Assembly: GCA_000431235.1 (NCBI GenBank)
Contig: HF988733.1
Location: 1-42,335 of the forward strand
DNA length: 42,335 bases
Reading direction: 5' to 3'
From: Coprobacillus sp. CAG:698
GTDB taxonomy: Bacteria > Bacillota_I > Bacilli_A > ML615J-28 > CAG-698
Shown here: positions 33,226 through 40,700 of the stretch, one piece after another
How positions within the stretch are numbered: the first letter of the stretch is position 1
Layout: every line of letters starts with the position of its first letter
Notes under the pieces: generated by a model
What the model saw: the letters and a program-made list of their open reading frames with translations, nothing else
The model's database searches: none
What the model was told of the DNA's origin: nothing
Position numbers and translations under genes: made by a program

Positions 33226-34305
33226 ATGGTAGAACAAGAAACATTCGGAGAAAAACCGATTATTAAAGTTGTCGGAGTTGGTGGCGGTGGCGGTAACGCA
33301 ATTAACCGTATGATAGAAAATGACGTTAAAGGTGTAGATTTTATTTCAATAAATACAGATTCACAAGTCCTTCGTTTATCTAAATCAGAATATAGAATGC
33401 AAATTGGAAAACAACTTACTAAAGGACTTGGTGCTGGTGCTGATCCAAGCGTAGGTGAGCAAGCAGCTTTAGAAAATGAAGAAGAAATAAAAGATTTATT
33501 GCGCGGAAGCGATATGGTATTTGTAACTTGTGGAATGGGTGGAGGTACTGGAACTGGTGCTGCACCTGTTGTTGCTAAGATTAGTAAAGAATTAGGATGC
33601 CTAACTGTTGGTATCGTTACAAAACCATTTACTTTTGAAGGCAAAAAACGTATGAGACAAGCTTTAGAAGGAATTGAAAAACTTCGTCAACACGTTGATA
33701 CATTAATCGTAATACCAAATGATAAAGTATTAAATATAATTGATCCAAAAACTTCAATGTTAGAAGCATTCAAAGAAGTTGACCACGTTTTACGTCGTGC
33801 CGTTCAAGGAATTGCGGAAATAGTTACAGTTCCTGGATTAATTAATGTTGACTTTGCTGATGTTCGTGCGGTTATGAAGGGCAAAGGAACGACAGCTCTA
33901 ATGGGTATTGGAATTGGTCAAGGCGAAAATCGTGCTGTTGAAGCTGCTCGTAAAGCTATATGTAGTCCATTACTTGAAATTGACATTAATGGTGCTACAA
34001 ATGCTATCGTCTTTGTAACAAGTGACGTTGATATTTCATTTGATGAAGTAAATACAGTAATGAATGAAATTCGTAGTGCATCAAATTCTGAGATAGATAT
34101 TGTTTATGGAGCAGGATTTAATATGGATTTACGTGGTGAACTAATTGTAACAGTCATTGCAACTGGTTATGATAATAAAGAAGATACAGAAGAAACAGCT
34201 ACTCCAACCGTTTCTAATGGAGAAAAAGTTGTCGTTCAAAAAAATCCTAGTGATGACACTCCTGTAGGTCCTAGCTGGCTAATTAATGAATTTAAGAAAA
34301 AATAA
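33226..34305 (+). CDS. ftsZ: FtsZ, cell-division tubulin homologue
   Basis: This 359-residue GTPase polymerises into the division ring. The nucleotide loop is GGGTGTGAAP (G107-G111 core), with VGVGGGGGNAINRM near the start and the T7 synergy loop NVDFADVRAVM in the middle. The C-terminal linker is short (about 30 residues) and ends in VGPSWLINEFKKK, the conserved peptide that docks on membrane anchors. A strong GGAGGA precedes ATG 33226 and codon use is richer in GC than its neighbours, as for a highly expressed gene. ftsA is not adjacent, so the anchor may be SepF or an unlinked FtsA. It has its own promoter and terminator, so it is monocistronic. Confidence 0.97.
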   Translation: MVEQETFGEKPIIKVVGVGGGGGNAINRMIENDVKGVDFISINTDSQVLRLSKSEYRMQIGKQLTKGLGAGADPSVGEQAALENEEEIKDLLRGSDMVFVTCGMGGGTGTGAAPVVAKISKELGCLTVGIVTKPFTFEGKKRMRQALEGIEKLRQHVDTLIVIPNDKVLNIIDPKTSMLEAFKEVDHVLRRAVQGIAEIVTVPGLINVDFADVRAVMKGKGTTALMGIGIGQGENRAVEAARKAICSPLLEIDINGATNAIVFVTSDVDISFDEVNTVMNEIRSASNSEIDIVYGAGFNMDLRGELIVTVIATGYDNKEDTEETATPTVSNGEKVVVQKNPSDDTPVGPSWLINEFKKK

Positions 34306-34327
34306 GTTATAAACTCAAATGATAATA

Positions 34328-34371
34328 AAAGTCAATTAGTATTTATTTTGAAATATTGATTGGCTTTTTTA
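34328..34371 (+). terminator. Terminator of ftsZ
   Basis: AAAGTCAATTAGT (34328-34340) pairs with ATTGATTGGCTTT (34355-34367) over 13 pairs including G-U pairs, then T residues. The stem is strikingly similar to the terminator at 1407. Confidence 0.8.
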
Positions 34372-34407
34372 ATTATCTTTTATAAGTTTATTGTGAAAGT
34401 TTTTATA

Positions 34408-34436
34408 TAGACAAATCAATGATATTATGTTATAAT
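34408..34436 (+). promoter_or_regulatory. SigA-type promoter of the phosphatase gene
   Basis: TAGACA (34408-34413), 17-base spacer, TGT-TATAAT (34431-34436). Confidence 0.65.
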
Positions 34437-34456
34437 AAATCGAGGTTGTAATTGAT

Positions 34457-35173
34457 ATGAGGTATTTTGTTTTAGCTGATCCCCATTCTTATTATTCAAT
34501 AATGATAAAAGCTTTACAAGAAAAAGGCTTTGATGAAAATGATGATAATCATAAAATCATATTATGTGGTGATGCTTTCGATAGAGGAACTCAAAGTATA
34601 GAAATGTTTGAGTTTATAAAGAAAATGCAAAAGAAAGATAAACTTATATATATACGTGGAAATCATGAAGATTTACTTGATAACCTTTTGTGTACGATGG
34701 ATCCTAAGTATCATGATTTACATAACGGGACAGTTAATACTATTTGTCAGTTTTCAGAAATGACTCTTAACGAAGTTTTAGATAACTTTCAGTATGCATG
34801 TATGAAAACAATTAAAAAAGGAATAAAGAAATATTTGAATGACTCTACAATTGATTATTATGAAACTAATAATTATATATTTGTTCATGGATATGTAACT
34901 TTAGATGAAGATTGGAAAAAAGGTTCATGGAGTGAAGCAAGATGGCTAAATGGTGTTTCTCAATTCCTATCTGAGAAAAGAATATTTAATAAAACAATAG
35001 TATGTGGCCATTATCATTGCAATTGGTATCGTGATAGAAATTTAAATGAAGAAGAAAAATGGAAAGATTTTTCTCCTCAAGAAGTTATCAATGAAAATAA
35101 TGAAAAAATAATAGCTATAGATGCATGTACTGCATTTAGTAAACAAATAAATGTCTTAATAATAGATGACTAG
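34457..35173 (+). CDS. Calcineurin-type metallophosphatase (PrpE/PPP-like)
   Basis: This 238-residue cytosolic phosphoesterase has the two-metal motifs in order: DPHSYY (family D-x-H), CGDAFDRG, RGNHEDLL, a late VHGY and GHYH. The spacing matches bacterial PPP-type phosphatases such as PrpE and diadenosine tetraphosphatase relatives. Substrate cannot be told. GAGGT precedes ATG 34457 by nine bases. It has its own promoter, and the lipoprotein gene starts 13 bases after its stop. In Bacillus, bpr occupies the interval between ftsZ and spoIIGA, so this gene pair is a replacement. Confidence 0.8.
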   Translation: MRYFVLADPHSYYSIMIKALQEKGFDENDDNHKIILCGDAFDRGTQSIEMFEFIKKMQKKDKLIYIRGNHEDLLDNLLCTMDPKYHDLHNGTVNTICQFSEMTLNEVLDNFQYACMKTIKKGIKKYLNDSTIDYYETNNYIFVHGYVTLDEDWKKGSWSEARWLNGVSQFLSEKRIFNKTIVCGHYHCNWYRDRNLNEEEKWKDFSPQEVINENNEKIIAIDACTAFSKQINVLIIDD

Positions 35174-35186
35174 TGTGGAGGTTAAA

Positions 35187-35930
35187 ATGAAAAGAAATTT
35201 ATTATACGCTTTATGTTTAATTTTATGTTTAGCTTTGAGTGGTTGTGGGAATTATAAAAACACATATTCAATAGATAAAGAAGTGGAATATATAGAAGAA
35301 ATAACTGGCTCAGAATTAGATAAAATGATAGAAGATCTTTCAAAAGAAGATTTAATTGGCTCTTTTAGATTAACTGGAGAAATTGTATTTAAAAAATCTA
35401 CTACTATAAAAACATCTTATGATGGGGAATTTATATTTGCAAAAGAAGAAGATGGTAAAATTGTATTTAGCGAAATAAATACTATTAAAGTTTCAAGTTT
35501 TAATGAAGATAAAACTAATAGATACTATGTAAAAGACAATTATTTGTATTCAATTAACTCTAAAGGTGAGCAAGAAAAAAAATATATTGACAAACCTTAT
35601 ATGACTTTAGATGTTTCAACATTAGCAATAGTATTCAATCTAAAAAAATTAATTTCTGATGTAAATAAACAATATGAAAAAATTACAATAAAATGTGGTT
35701 ATGATTCATTTTTAAATCTAATATTAGAAATTGATGTCCCAAGTGAGAATAGTGAGATTAATAAGTATAGATTTTTATATAAAGATAATAATCTAGTTTA
35801 TTTTTGCTATAAAATAGCATCTTCAGATGAAAGTATTTGTACGTATGTGGAAATGACAATAGATTATAAAGATGTTGAACTAAAATATCCGGAAGTTTTT
35901 GTTTTCGAGGAAGAAAAAGAAACTGAATAA
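35187..35930 (+). CDS. Secreted lipoprotein of unknown function
   Basis: This 247-residue protein has a type II signal peptide: basic start MKRNLL, hydrophobic core and lipobox LALSGC with the acylated Cys near residue 21. The mature part is acidic and strand-rich, resembling the LppX/LolA-like half-barrel lipoproteins (IVFKKSTTIKTSYDGEF, then a paired-strand repeat), but this is a fold guess. ATG 35187 is chosen because GGAGG sits at 35178-35182; the frame opens at 35166. It is cotranscribed with the phosphatase and ends at a strong terminator. Confidence 0.65.
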   Translation: MKRNLLYALCLILCLALSGCGNYKNTYSIDKEVEYIEEITGSELDKMIEDLSKEDLIGSFRLTGEIVFKKSTTIKTSYDGEFIFAKEEDGKIVFSEINTIKVSSFNEDKTNRYYVKDNYLYSINSKGEQEKKYIDKPYMTLDVSTLAIVFNLKKLISDVNKQYEKITIKCGYDSFLNLILEIDVPSENSEINKYRFLYKDNNLVYFCYKIASSDESICTYVEMTIDYKDVELKYPEVFVFEEEKETE

Positions 35931-35940
35931 ACAACTCTTA

Positions 35941-35970
35941 ACTACTAGAATTATTGCTAGTAGTTTTTAT
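35941..35970 (+). terminator. Terminator before spoIIGA
   Basis: ACTACTAG (35941-35948) pairs perfectly with CTAGTAGT (35957-35964), followed by a T-rich tail. Confidence 0.8.
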
Positions 35971-36001
35971 TTTTTTAAAAAAATAATTAGAACACCTTTA
36001 T

Positions 36002-36035
36002 TTAGACAAAAAAATAATATTAGATAAAGTATAAT
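36002..36035 (+). promoter_or_regulatory. spoIIG promoter with candidate Spo0A box
   Basis: TATAAT at 36030-36035 is preceded by TAGACA (36003-36008) at a long 21-base spacing. TTAGACAAA (36002-36010) matches the reverse complement of the 0A box (TTYGACAAA) at eight of nine positions and overlaps this -35-like hexamer. The Bacillus spoIIG promoter is also Spo0A-activated with an over-long spacer. Confidence 0.5.
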
Positions 36036-36050
36036 ATTTGTGGTGATTAG

Positions 36051-36779
36051 ATGATTATATATATGGATTTGATAATGATTTATGATTTTCTTATTAATGC
36101 AATTATAATGTATTCTATTGAAAAGTGCTACAAGCAAAAAGTGAAAAAAATAAGCATAATTATTCCTTCAATTATCTCATCACTATTTATTCCTCTCTTC
36201 TTTATAAATTATATATTTTTAAAAATTTTTAGGGTTTGTGGTGGCTTAATAATGTATTTATTTATGTCAAAAAGAAATACAATAAAAGAAAAAATTATTA
36301 AAGCCACTACATATTACCTACTTAACTTTGCCTTCATTGGAATTCTGAAAGTATTTGATATTCAAAAATGGTTTTTGTTATTGTTTGCTATTTTAGTTCT
36401 TGTTCTTATATTTTTCATACAAAATAATAAAAAATACTACATATTTAATGAATCTTGTAAATATAATGTAATTGTAAAAAATGATAAAAAAATCATCGAA
36501 CTTAATGGTTTTTTAGATACAGGAAACAAAGCTATGTATAAAGGAATTCCTATTTGTTTTGTTAATGAAAAATATAAAAAGAGTTTTGGAGAATTTAAAA
36601 AACAAATATTAGTAAATATCGATACTATCAGTGGAAGTGCAATTCTTGAAGGGTATATTCCATCATACTTTTTGATTGAAATAAAAGGAATCAAACGGGC
36701 AAAGAAAGTTATCTTATGCTTTGTAAATTTAGAAGAAGAATGTTTAGTGAATAGTTTAATATTATGTGAGGAGGTTTAG
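36051..36779 (+). CDS. spoIIGA: SpoIIGA, membrane aspartic protease that activates pro-SigE
   Basis: This 242-residue protein has about five N-terminal membrane helices (residues 5-125) and a C-terminal aspartic-protease half-domain with the catalytic LDTGN (Asp156) and IPSYF/IEIKG strands. In the mother cell it cleaves the pro-sequence from SigE after a signal from SpoIIR. It is shorter than the Bacillus protein (about 309). Its stop lies one base before sigE, within an AGGAGG that serves as the sigE ribosome site, so the pair is tightly coupled. ATG 36051 follows GGTGATT. Confidence 0.9.
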   Translation: MIIYMDLIMIYDFLINAIIMYSIEKCYKQKVKKISIIIPSIISSLFIPLFFINYIFLKIFRVCGGLIMYLFMSKRNTIKEKIIKATTYYLLNFAFIGILKVFDIQKWFLLLFAILVLVLIFFIQNNKKYYIFNESCKYNVIVKNDKKIIELNGFLDTGNKAMYKGIPICFVNEKYKKSFGEFKKQILVNIDTISGSAILEGYIPSYFLIEIKGIKRAKKVILCFVNLEEECLVNSLILCEEV

Positions 36780-36780
36780 T

Positions 36781-37476
36781 ATGTTTAGGTTGATTAGACG
36801 CTTATTTATTGGTAAAGGCAAATGTAACTATATTAATAGTACAAACATTTTGCCTCCACCACTTGAAGAGGAAGAGGAAAAGAGATTACTATTATTGTGT
36901 GCGGAAGGTGATTTAGAAGCGCGTAATACACTGATAATTCATAATTTACGACTTGTTGTGTATATTGCCAAAAAGTTTGAAACAACGAAAATAAATATTG
37001 AAGATTTAATAAGTATAGGTTCTATGGGGTTAATAAAAGGAGTACAAACCTTTAAGATGGATAAGAATATTAAACTAGCAACATATGCATCTAGATGTAT
37101 TGAAAATGAAATATTAATGTTTTTAAGGAAAACATATAGAGTTAGACAAGAAATATCATTAGATGAAGTTTTATCAGTTGATAGTGAAGGTAATGAAATG
37201 ATTCTATCTGATATATTAACAAGTGATGATGTTCTTGCAATAGATGAAATGACAAAAGAAGAAGAAATAAAAGATTTATATCAAGCTATAAATAAACTAA
37301 AACCTCGTGAGAGAGAAATAATTGTTATGCGATATGGTCTTTTTGATAGTGAACCCCTTACCCAAAAAGAAGTGGCAGATTTACTAGGTATCTCACAATC
37401 ATACATCTCTCGATTAGAAAAAAGAATCATTGACAAAATGCGACTTGAAATAAAAGGAAAAGTAAAAGTTTCTTAG
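36781..37476 (+). CDS. sigE: RNA polymerase sporulation sigma factor SigE (pro-form)
   Basis: This 231-residue mother-cell sigma factor has a short basic pro-sequence (MFRLIRRLFIGKGKCNYINS), then ILPPPLEEEEEKRLL, matching the ALPPPL that follows the cleavage site of Bacillus pro-SigE. Region 2 reads NLRLVVYIAKKFE, INIEDLISIGSMGLIKGV and IKLATYASRCIENEILMFL; region 4 ends TQKEVADLLGISQSYISRLE. The pro-sequence is about ten residues shorter than in Bacillus. ATG 36781 is chosen over the GTG at 36766, which lies inside the ribosome site. Cotranscribed with spoIIGA from the Spo0A-type promoter; sigG follows after 68 bases. Confidence 0.95.
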   Translation: MFRLIRRLFIGKGKCNYINSTNILPPPLEEEEEKRLLLLCAEGDLEARNTLIIHNLRLVVYIAKKFETTKINIEDLISIGSMGLIKGVQTFKMDKNIKLATYASRCIENEILMFLRKTYRVRQEISLDEVLSVDSEGNEMILSDILTSDDVLAIDEMTKEEEIKDLYQAINKLKPREREIIVMRYGLFDSEPLTQKEVADLLGISQSYISRLEKRIIDKMRLEIKGKVKVS

Positions 37477-37494
37477 AAAAAAGATTAAAAACTT

Positions 37495-37524
37495 GAATAC
37501 ATTTTAAATGCTTGCTTCACAATA
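37495..37524 (+). promoter_or_regulatory. Candidate forespore (SigG/SigF-type) promoter of sigG
   Basis: GAATA (37495-37499), an 18-base spacer and CACAATA (37518-37524) match the SigG consensus GMATR/CATWMTA at all but one position. TATAAT at 37523-37528 overlaps but has no SigA -35. Confidence 0.5.
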
Positions 37525-37544
37525 TAATTGGAGGTGGGTATTAA

Positions 37545-38318
37545 ATGCGTAATCGAGTTGAAATAACAGGGATTAACACATCAGAGCTAAAAGCTCTTTC
37601 AAATGAGAAAACAATGGAGTTATTAGAATTAAGTCATAATGGTGATGACTATGCTAGGGATGAACTTGTCTATGGTAATTTACTTCTTGTTTTAAGTGTG
37701 ATAAAGAAATTTACCAATAGGGGTGAAAATTTAGATGATTTGTTTCAAGTTGGTTGTTTAGGACTAATGAAAGCAATTGATAATTTTGACACAAGTCATG
37801 GAGTTCGTTTCTCTACATATGCTGTTCCTATGATCATTGGAGAAATACGAAGATATTTACGAGATAATTCCCCAATACGAATTTCTCGTTCACTTAAAGA
37901 TATTGCTTATAAGGCTTTAAAATATAAAGAAGAATATTTGAGTCTTAATCATAAAGAACCAACAACAAAAGAAATAAGTGAATATCTTCAAGTTGAAGAA
38001 GTTGATGTAATTGTTGCTTTAGAGGCTATTCAAGAGCCAATTTCTATTTATACACCTATTTATTCTAATGGATCTGATGAAATCTTTTTAATTGATCAGA
38101 TTAAAGATGATACAAATAATGAAGACAAAATAATTTTAGAATTAACGATTAGAGATGGTATGAAAAGACTAAATAATCGCGAGCGTCATATCATAAATCA
38201 AAGATACTATGATGGCAAAACACAAATGGAAATTGCTGAGGAAATAGGTATTTCGCAAGCACAAGTTTCTAGACTTGAAAAGAACGCTTTGAACACAATA
38301 TTCAATGTAAAAAAATAA
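37545..38318 (+). CDS. sigG: RNA polymerase sporulation sigma factor SigG
   Basis: This 257-residue late forespore sigma factor has the SigG-type N-terminus MRNRVEITGINTSELKAL, region 2 NLLLVLSVIKKFTNRGENLDD then LFQVGCLGLMKAIDNFD and VRFSTYAVPMIIGEIRRYL, region 3 SRSLKDIAYKAL and region 4 TQMEIAEEIGISQAQVSRLE, all near-identical to Bacillus SigG. GGAGGTGG precedes ATG 37545. It is expected to be transcribed both by read-through from spoIIGA-sigE and from its own forespore promoter. No terminator separates it from folT, which has its own promoter eight bases after the stop. Confidence 0.95.
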   Translation: MRNRVEITGINTSELKALSNEKTMELLELSHNGDDYARDELVYGNLLLVLSVIKKFTNRGENLDDLFQVGCLGLMKAIDNFDTSHGVRFSTYAVPMIIGEIRRYLRDNSPIRISRSLKDIAYKALKYKEEYLSLNHKEPTTKEISEYLQVEEVDVIVALEAIQEPISIYTPIYSNGSDEIFLIDQIKDDTNNEDKIILELTIRDGMKRLNNRERHIINQRYYDGKTQMEIAEEIGISQAQVSRLEKNALNTIFNVKK

Positions 38319-38325
38319 AAATATG

Positions 38326-38354
38326 TTGACAAATTAAATAAGAGTCTTTATAAT
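38326..38354 (+). promoter_or_regulatory. Consensus SigA promoter of folT
   Basis: TTGACA (38326-38331), 17-base spacer, TATAAT (38349-38354); start expected near 38361, at the 5' edge of the riboswitch. Confidence 0.85.
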
Positions 38355-38362
38355 GTTTACTT

Positions 38363-38493
38363 AGGGAAGTAAGCGTTAAGTGCTTTTTCTTTCGGATAAG
38401 GAAAAAGACGAACACTTATGTGGCGGTTTGCTTCCTAGTCCGCATATTTGCGGATCAAACAAGATATTTCTTGTAAGATTTTTCTTGGGAGGT
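38363..38493 (+). promoter_or_regulatory. Tetrahydrofolate (THF) riboswitch and expression platform
   Basis: GGAAGTAAGC (38365-38374) pairs with GTTTGCTTCC (38426-38435) over ten pairs. GCGTTAAGTG (38373-38382), an element conserved in the THF class, leads to the stem CTTTTTC/GAAAAAG (38383-38389 with 38401-38407), followed by the conserved ACGA. The loop CGGAT (38393-38397) can form a pseudoknot with GTCCG (38438-38442). The same 3' strand, GTCCGCA (38438-38444), can instead pair with TGCGGAT (38449-38455), giving the switch. ACAAGA/TCTTGT (38459-38475 region) and a second TCTTG next to the GGGAGG ribosome site suggest control of translation rather than termination, since no T-run follows. 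Confidence 0.85.
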
Positions 38494-38498
38494 CTAAT

Positions 38499-39056
38499 AT
38501 GAAGAAAAAAAAGATTTATTTAATTTGTGTTATGGCTATTATGATAGCTTTATGTTTTGCGCTAGATCGAGTGGCAACATTTGAAATAGCTAATTCATTA
38601 AAAATAACATTTTATGCATTACCGCTGCTTGTAACAGGCATAATCCATGGCCCAATTGTTGGCTTAATAACAGGAGCTATTTCAGGCTTGTTTATTCAAC
38701 TTTTTAAATGGGGTCCTTCAGTTACAACAGTGTTTTATATGATAGCACCTGCTATGTGGGGCTTGATTAGTGGTTTAGTTTATAAAGGATTTAAAAATAA
38801 AAGTTTAAAACTTCGTATCCTAGGGTATATATTAGCTGTTGTTAGTGCATCGATAATGGCAACAATATCTAATACATTTGCCTTTTTTATGGATTTCTTA
38901 TTGATAGAAAATAGTTATTATACCCCAGCTCTAATTATCGGTTCTTTATTAGGAAGAATCATTACAATGCTTATAATGATAGTAATTTATAGTATTTTAG
39001 TAATTCCTATTTGTACTAGTGTCAACCAATTTGTTAGAAAAGATGAGGTTGAATAA
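38499..39056 (+). CDS. folT: Folate ECF transporter S component FolT
   Basis: This 185-residue integral membrane protein has about six helices. It is the substrate-binding S component that captures folates and docks on the shared energy-coupling module (EcfA/A'/T), which is encoded elsewhere. FolT-like features are the second-helix region ITFYALPLLVTGIIHGPIVG followed by LITGAISGLFIQL, and the Gly-rich TMs. The THF riboswitch directly upstream makes folate the expected substrate. ATG 38499 is preferred (GGGAGG at 38487-38492); the frame continues upstream to a TTG at 38448, but that lies inside the riboswitch hairpin. Confidence 0.9.
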   Translation: MKKKKIYLICVMAIMIALCFALDRVATFEIANSLKITFYALPLLVTGIIHGPIVGLITGAISGLFIQLFKWGPSVTTVFYMIAPAMWGLISGLVYKGFKNKSLKLRILGYILAVVSASIMATISNTFAFFMDFLLIENSYYTPALIIGSLLGRIITMLIMIVIYSILVIPICTSVNQFVRKDEVE

Positions 39057-39070
39057 AAATAATAAATTAT

Positions 39071-39084
39071 TAAAAACGTTATCA
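39071..39084 (+). promoter_or_regulatory. Candidate cre box (CcpA site) upstream of gpmI promoter
   Basis: TAAAAACGTTATCA matches TGWAARCGYTWNCW at 13 of 14 positions (A for G at position 2). Its centre is about 56 bases before the expected start, a position at which CcpA activates in Bacillus (ackA-like). Confidence 0.5.
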
Positions 39085-39098
39085 TACAACATTATTGA

Positions 39099-39127
39099 TT
39101 GAAAAAAATATGAAAATAAGTTATAAT
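39099..39127 (+). promoter_or_regulatory. SigA-type promoter of gpmI-eno
   Basis: TTGAAA (39099-39104), 17-base spacer, TATAAT (39122-39127). Confidence 0.75.
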
Positions 39128-39155
39128 AATAATATATTGGAGGATTAAAGATTAT

Positions 39156-40673
39156 ATGAAACGTAAATTATACATGCTTACAATTCTTGATGGTTATGGT
39201 ATTACTTCAAGAGTTGAAGGAAATGCAATACTTGCTGCAAAGAAACCAAATATGGATTTTCTTACAAAAGAATACCCTTATACTCTATTAGGTGCTAGTG
39301 GTGAAGATGTTGGCTTGCCTGATGGACAAATGGGAAATAGTGAAGTAGGGCATATGAATATTGGGGCTGGAAGAATTGTTTATCAATCATTAACAAGAGT
39401 TAATATAGCTGTTAGAAATGATGAATTAATAAAGAATCCTGCTATTCAAAAAGCAGTAAATCACGCTTTGAATAATCATTCAAAACTTCATATTATGGGT
39501 TTATTAAGTGATGGTGGAGTTCATTCTCACATTAATCATATTTTATATTTGCTTGAGAAATGTGTTAAAGCTGGAATCAAAGAAGTGGTTGTGCATGCAT
39601 TCTTAGATGGACGTGATGTACCACCTCAATCTGCAAAAGAATATTTAGAAAAATTACAAAACAAAATTAATGAAGTTGGTAATTCAAAAATAGGTGTTAT
39701 TAGTGGTCGTTATTATGCAATGGATCGTGATAAAAATTGGAATCGTGAACAACTTGCTTATGATGCGTTAGTATATAATAAAGCTCCTTTAAAAGATTAT
39801 TTGAAAGGAATAGATGAATCATATGCAAATGGTGTGTTTGATGAATTTGTGGTTCCTTATATTGCTAATGCTGACTCTAATATAAATGATGGAGATAGTG
39901 TTATATTTGCTAATTTCCGTCCAGATAGAGCTATTCAAATTTCTACAGCCTTAACAAATTTGGATATGACAGGTATTATCAAAGGCAAACATATTCAAGA
40001 TTTAGACTTTGTTTGTATGATGTTATATAGTGAAAATGTTAAAGGTGACATTGCCTTCCCAGTTCAAGAATTAAATAATACATTTGGTGAGTATTTAGCC
40101 AAATTAGGATTAAGACAATTAAGAATTGCGGAAACAGAAAAATATGCTCATGTAACATATTTCTTTGATGGCGGTGTTGATAAAGAATTAGAAGGTGCTG
40201 ACAGAATTTTAGTACACTCACCTAAAGTTGCAACTTATGACTTAAAGCCAGAAATGAGTGCATATGAAGTGTGTGATAAAGTTTGTGCCGCTATAAAATC
40301 AGAAGAATATGATGTAATAATTTTGAACTTTGCTAACTGCGATATGGTTGGTCACACAACTGTATTTGATGCAACCGTGAAAGCTGTAGAAACAGTTGAT
40401 GAATGTGTTGGAAGAATTTATAAAGAAGTTCAAAAAGTTGATGGTGATTTAATAATAATTGCTGACCATGGAAATGCAGATAAAATGATAGATGAAGATG
40501 GTGTTCCATTCTCAGCCCACTCAACAAATCCAGTTCCTTGCATTATCTGCAGAAAAGGATTGAATTTAAGAGCAGGTGGTAATTTAGGTGATGTTGTTCC
40601 AACAATGCTTGATTTAATGAAACTTGCCAAACCTGTGGAAATGACTGGTAAAACTCTTATTAAACATAAATAA
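39156..40673 (+). CDS. gpmI: 2,3-bisphosphoglycerate-independent phosphoglycerate mutase
   Basis: This 505-residue manganese-dependent glycolytic enzyme interconverts 3- and 2-phosphoglycerate. Alkaline-phosphatase-fold metal ligands begin with LTILDGYG (Asp12). The phospho-Ser nucleophile is Ser62 in GQMGNSEVGHMN, and later come VVHAFLDGRDVPP, SGRYYAMDRD, ANFRPDRA, NFANCDMVGHT and ADHGNAD with HSTNPVP. Length is typical. GGAGGA precedes ATG 39156. It is followed 27 bases later by eno, placing consecutive glycolytic steps in one operon. Confidence 0.96.
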   Translation: MKRKLYMLTILDGYGITSRVEGNAILAAKKPNMDFLTKEYPYTLLGASGEDVGLPDGQMGNSEVGHMNIGAGRIVYQSLTRVNIAVRNDELIKNPAIQKAVNHALNNHSKLHIMGLLSDGGVHSHINHILYLLEKCVKAGIKEVVVHAFLDGRDVPPQSAKEYLEKLQNKINEVGNSKIGVISGRYYAMDRDKNWNREQLAYDALVYNKAPLKDYLKGIDESYANGVFDEFVVPYIANADSNINDGDSVIFANFRPDRAIQISTALTNLDMTGIIKGKHIQDLDFVCMMLYSENVKGDIAFPVQELNNTFGEYLAKLGLRQLRIAETEKYAHVTYFFDGGVDKELEGADRILVHSPKVATYDLKPEMSAYEVCDKVCAAIKSEEYDVIILNFANCDMVGHTTVFDATVKAVETVDECVGRIYKEVQKVDGDLIIIADHGNADKMIDEDGVPFSAHSTNPVPCIICRKGLNLRAGGNLGDVVPTMLDLMKLAKPVEMTGKTLIKHK

Positions 40674-40700
40674 AAATATTTATAAGAAAGGAATATATAT

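Noticed and set aside
33204..33644. Minus-strand 146-codon frame opposite ftsZ
   Set aside because: It is a proline-rich shadow of the glycine-rich GTPase region of ftsZ.
38448..38498. An N-terminal extension of FolT from 38448
   Set aside because: It would start at a TTG within the riboswitch hairpin; ATG 38499 has a strong ribosome site.
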